DNA from: Pseudomonas siliginis
GTDB lineage: Bacteria > Pseudomonadota > Gammaproteobacteria > Pseudomonadales > Pseudomonadaceae
Direction: 5' to 3'
DNA: 64,000 nucleotides
Assembly: GCF_019145195.1 (NCBI RefSeq)
Contig: NZ_JAHSTW010000006.1
Span: forward strand, 62,001-126,000
Part shown: positions 62,657 through 64,000 of the stretch, one piece after another
Numbering within the stretch: the first letter of the stretch is position 1
Layout of the letters: the number at the start of each line of letters is the position of its first letter
Notes under the pieces: model-generated
Databases searched by the model: none
What the model was told of the DNA's origin: nothing
What the model saw: only the letters and a program-made list of their open reading frames with translations
Program-made: the position numbers and the translations under genes

Positions 62657-64000
62657 ATGAAATTGTCGATGCCGCGATTCGATCAAGCCCCTGTCTTGGT
62701 GGTCGGCGATGTCATGCTCGACCGTTACTGGCATGGCGGAACCTCACGGATTTCTCCTGAAGCGCCGGTGCCGGTGGTCAAGGTCGAGCAGATCGAGGAT
62801 CGCCCGGGCGGTGCCGCCAACGTTGCGCTCAACATCGCCGCGCTGGGCGCGCCGGCGTCGCTGGTGGGCGTGACCGGCGATGACGAAGCCGCCGACAGCC
62901 TGAGCAACAGTCTCAAGGGCGCCGGCGTGCGCGCCTTGTTTCAGCGCATCGCGCACCAGCCGACTATCGTCAAGCTGCGGGTCATGAGCCGGCACCAGCA
63001 ACTGTTGCGTATCGATTTCGAAGAAGTGTTCGCCACCGATGCGCTGGCACTGGCCGCGCAGGTTGACGGGTTGCTTGAAGGCATCAAGGTGCTGGTGTTG
63101 TCGGATTACGGTAAAGGCGCACTGAAAAATCACCAGGCCCTCATCCAGGCCGCCCGTGCCAAAGGTATACCGGTATTGGCTGATCCGAAGGGCAAGGACT
63201 TTTCGATCTACCGCGGTGCCAGCCTGATCACACCGAATCTCAGCGAGTTCGAAACCATCGTCGGTGGTTGCGCCGATGAGCACGAACTGGTGAGCAAGGG
63301 CGCCGTACTGATGCAGGAGCTCGACCTCGGCGCGCTGCTGGTGACCCGTGGTGAACACGGCATGACCTTGCTGCGTCCGGATCATCCGGCGTTGCATCTG
63401 CCGGCCCGCGCCCGCGAAGTGTTCGACGTGACCGGTGCCGGCGATACGGTGATTTCGACCCTGGCCGCGGCCATTGCCGCAGGCGAAGAACTGCCGCACG
63501 CCGTGGCGCTGGCCAATCTGGCAGCAGGCATCGTCGTCGGCAAGTTGGGTACCGCAGCGATCAGCGCCCCGGAACTGCGCCGCGCCATTCAGCGCGAAGA
63601 AGGTTCGGAGCGAGGCGTGCTGGGACTTGAGCAGCTGCTGCTGGCGGTTGACGATGCCCGTGCGCACAACGAGCGGATTGTTTTCACCAATGGCTGCTTC
63701 GATATCCTGCATGCCGGCCACGTGACCTATCTGGAACAGGCCCGCGCTCAGGGCGACCGTCTGATCGTGGCGGTCAACGATGACGCCTCGGTCAGCCGCC
63801 TGAAAGGCCCGGGCCGGCCGATCAATAGCGTGGATCGCCGCATGGCGGTACTCGCCGGTCTCGGCGCGGTGGACTGGGTGATCAGTTTCTCTGAAGGCAC
63901 ACCGGAAAACCTGCTGCGCGAGGTCAAGCCGGACGTGCTGGTCAAGGGCGGCGATTACGGAATTGATCAGGTGGTCGGCGCGGATATCGTCACCGCCTAC
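62657..64000 (+). CDS. hldE: Bifunctional heptose-7-phosphate kinase/heptose-1-phosphate adenylyltransferase, partial
   Basis: The first 448 codons of HldE (RfaE), running off the window end; the family is about 474 residues. It makes ADP-heptose for WaaC and WaaF. The N-terminal ribokinase-like domain (about 1-318) has VLVVGDVMLDRYWHGGTSRI, RPGGAANVALNIAALG near 50, LVLSDYGKGAL near 155 and the catalytic VFDVTGAGDTVISTLAAA near 255. The C-terminal nucleotidyltransferase domain starts at IVFTNGCFDILHAGHVTYLEQA near 336 with the HAGH nucleotide-binding motif. ATG 62657. Downstream of msbA, as in PAO1, so precursor supply and core export are encoded together. Confidence 0.96.
   Translation, partial: MKLSMPRFDQAPVLVVGDVMLDRYWHGGTSRISPEAPVPVVKVEQIEDRPGGAANVALNIAALGAPASLVGVTGDDEAADSLSNSLKGAGVRALFQRIAHQPTIVKLRVMSRHQQLLRIDFEEVFATDALALAAQVDGLLEGIKVLVLSDYGKGALKNHQALIQAARAKGIPVLADPKGKDFSIYRGASLITPNLSEFETIVGGCADEHELVSKGAVLMQELDLGALLVTRGEHGMTLLRPDHPALHLPARAREVFDVTGAGDTVISTLAAAIAAGEELPHAVALANLAAGIVVGKLGTAAISAPELRRAIQREEGSERGVLGLEQLLLAVDDARAHNERIVFTNGCFDILHAGHVTYLEQARAQGDRLIVAVNDDASVSRLKGPGRPINSVDRRMAVLAGLGAVDWVISFSEGTPENLLREVKPDVLVKGGDYGIDQVVGADIVTAY

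Overview
The window reads as chromosome of a Pseudomonas of the P. fluorescens group. The evidence is the dense, GC-rich coding layout, several Pseudomonas-type palindromic repeat families, a 1317-residue PutA, an aryl-polyene-type cluster end, and a backbone that, as far as I recall gene orders, is collinear with PAO1 genes PA4996 to PA5023. No rRNA, tRNA, CRISPR array, transposase or prophage was seen. I could run no searches, so all family names come from reading the translated sequence.

Region by region. 1-1706 (minus) is the end of a polyene-type fatty-acid-like cluster: chain-length-factor-like ketosynthase, acyltransferase, acyl carrier protein (cut by the window edge). 2063-4266 holds an orphan ParA ATPase, thioredoxin TrxC and a small MazE/MazF-type toxin-antitoxin pair. 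4272-10914 is a minus-strand block of selO, mscK and nhaP2 (protein AMPylation and osmotic/K+ homeostasis). 11229-15698 contains two chemoreceptors flanking a small coiled-coil gene and a ZapA-like gene. 15900-23911 has an acyl-CoA dehydrogenase and the divergent proline genes putA and putP; the gap between putA and putP carries six copies of the GTTGCA motif known for PutA.

24259-28078 is an accessory islet: an orphan type VI spike (vgrG), its DUF4123 chaperone, a small DUF3077-like protein behind a foldable three-stem leader, and a low-GC periplasmic protein resembling Tai4 immunity proteins, with no recognisable toxin between them. 28410-34583 carries rlmJ, msrA, a dipA-like c-di-GMP phosphodiesterase and a PhoD-type phosphatase. 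34860-42799 carries aceF and aceE (pyruvate dehydrogenase), divergent from glnE, with two GntR-type palindromes between them.

43032-64000 is the lipopolysaccharide core region on the plus strand: heptosyltransferases waaF and waaC, glycosyltransferase waaG, heptose kinase waaP, three further kinase-fold genes (one with two kinase domains), a lipoprotein, carbamoyltransferase wapO, glycosyltransferase wapH, a Mig-14 protein, dnpA, ssg, two more glycosyltransferases, an opposing kinase-like gene, the ligase waaL, the lipid A-core flippase msbA and the start of hldE. These build ADP-heptose, assemble and phosphorylate the core, flip it and ligate O antigen. Many of the junctions overlap by 1 to 4 bases, implying translational coupling.

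The most interesting material is the structured leader and effector-less type VI islet, the ZapB/ZapA-like pair between chemoreceptors, the operator clusters at putAP and aceE, and the run of kinase folds (some lacking the catalytic aspartate) in the LPS cluster.
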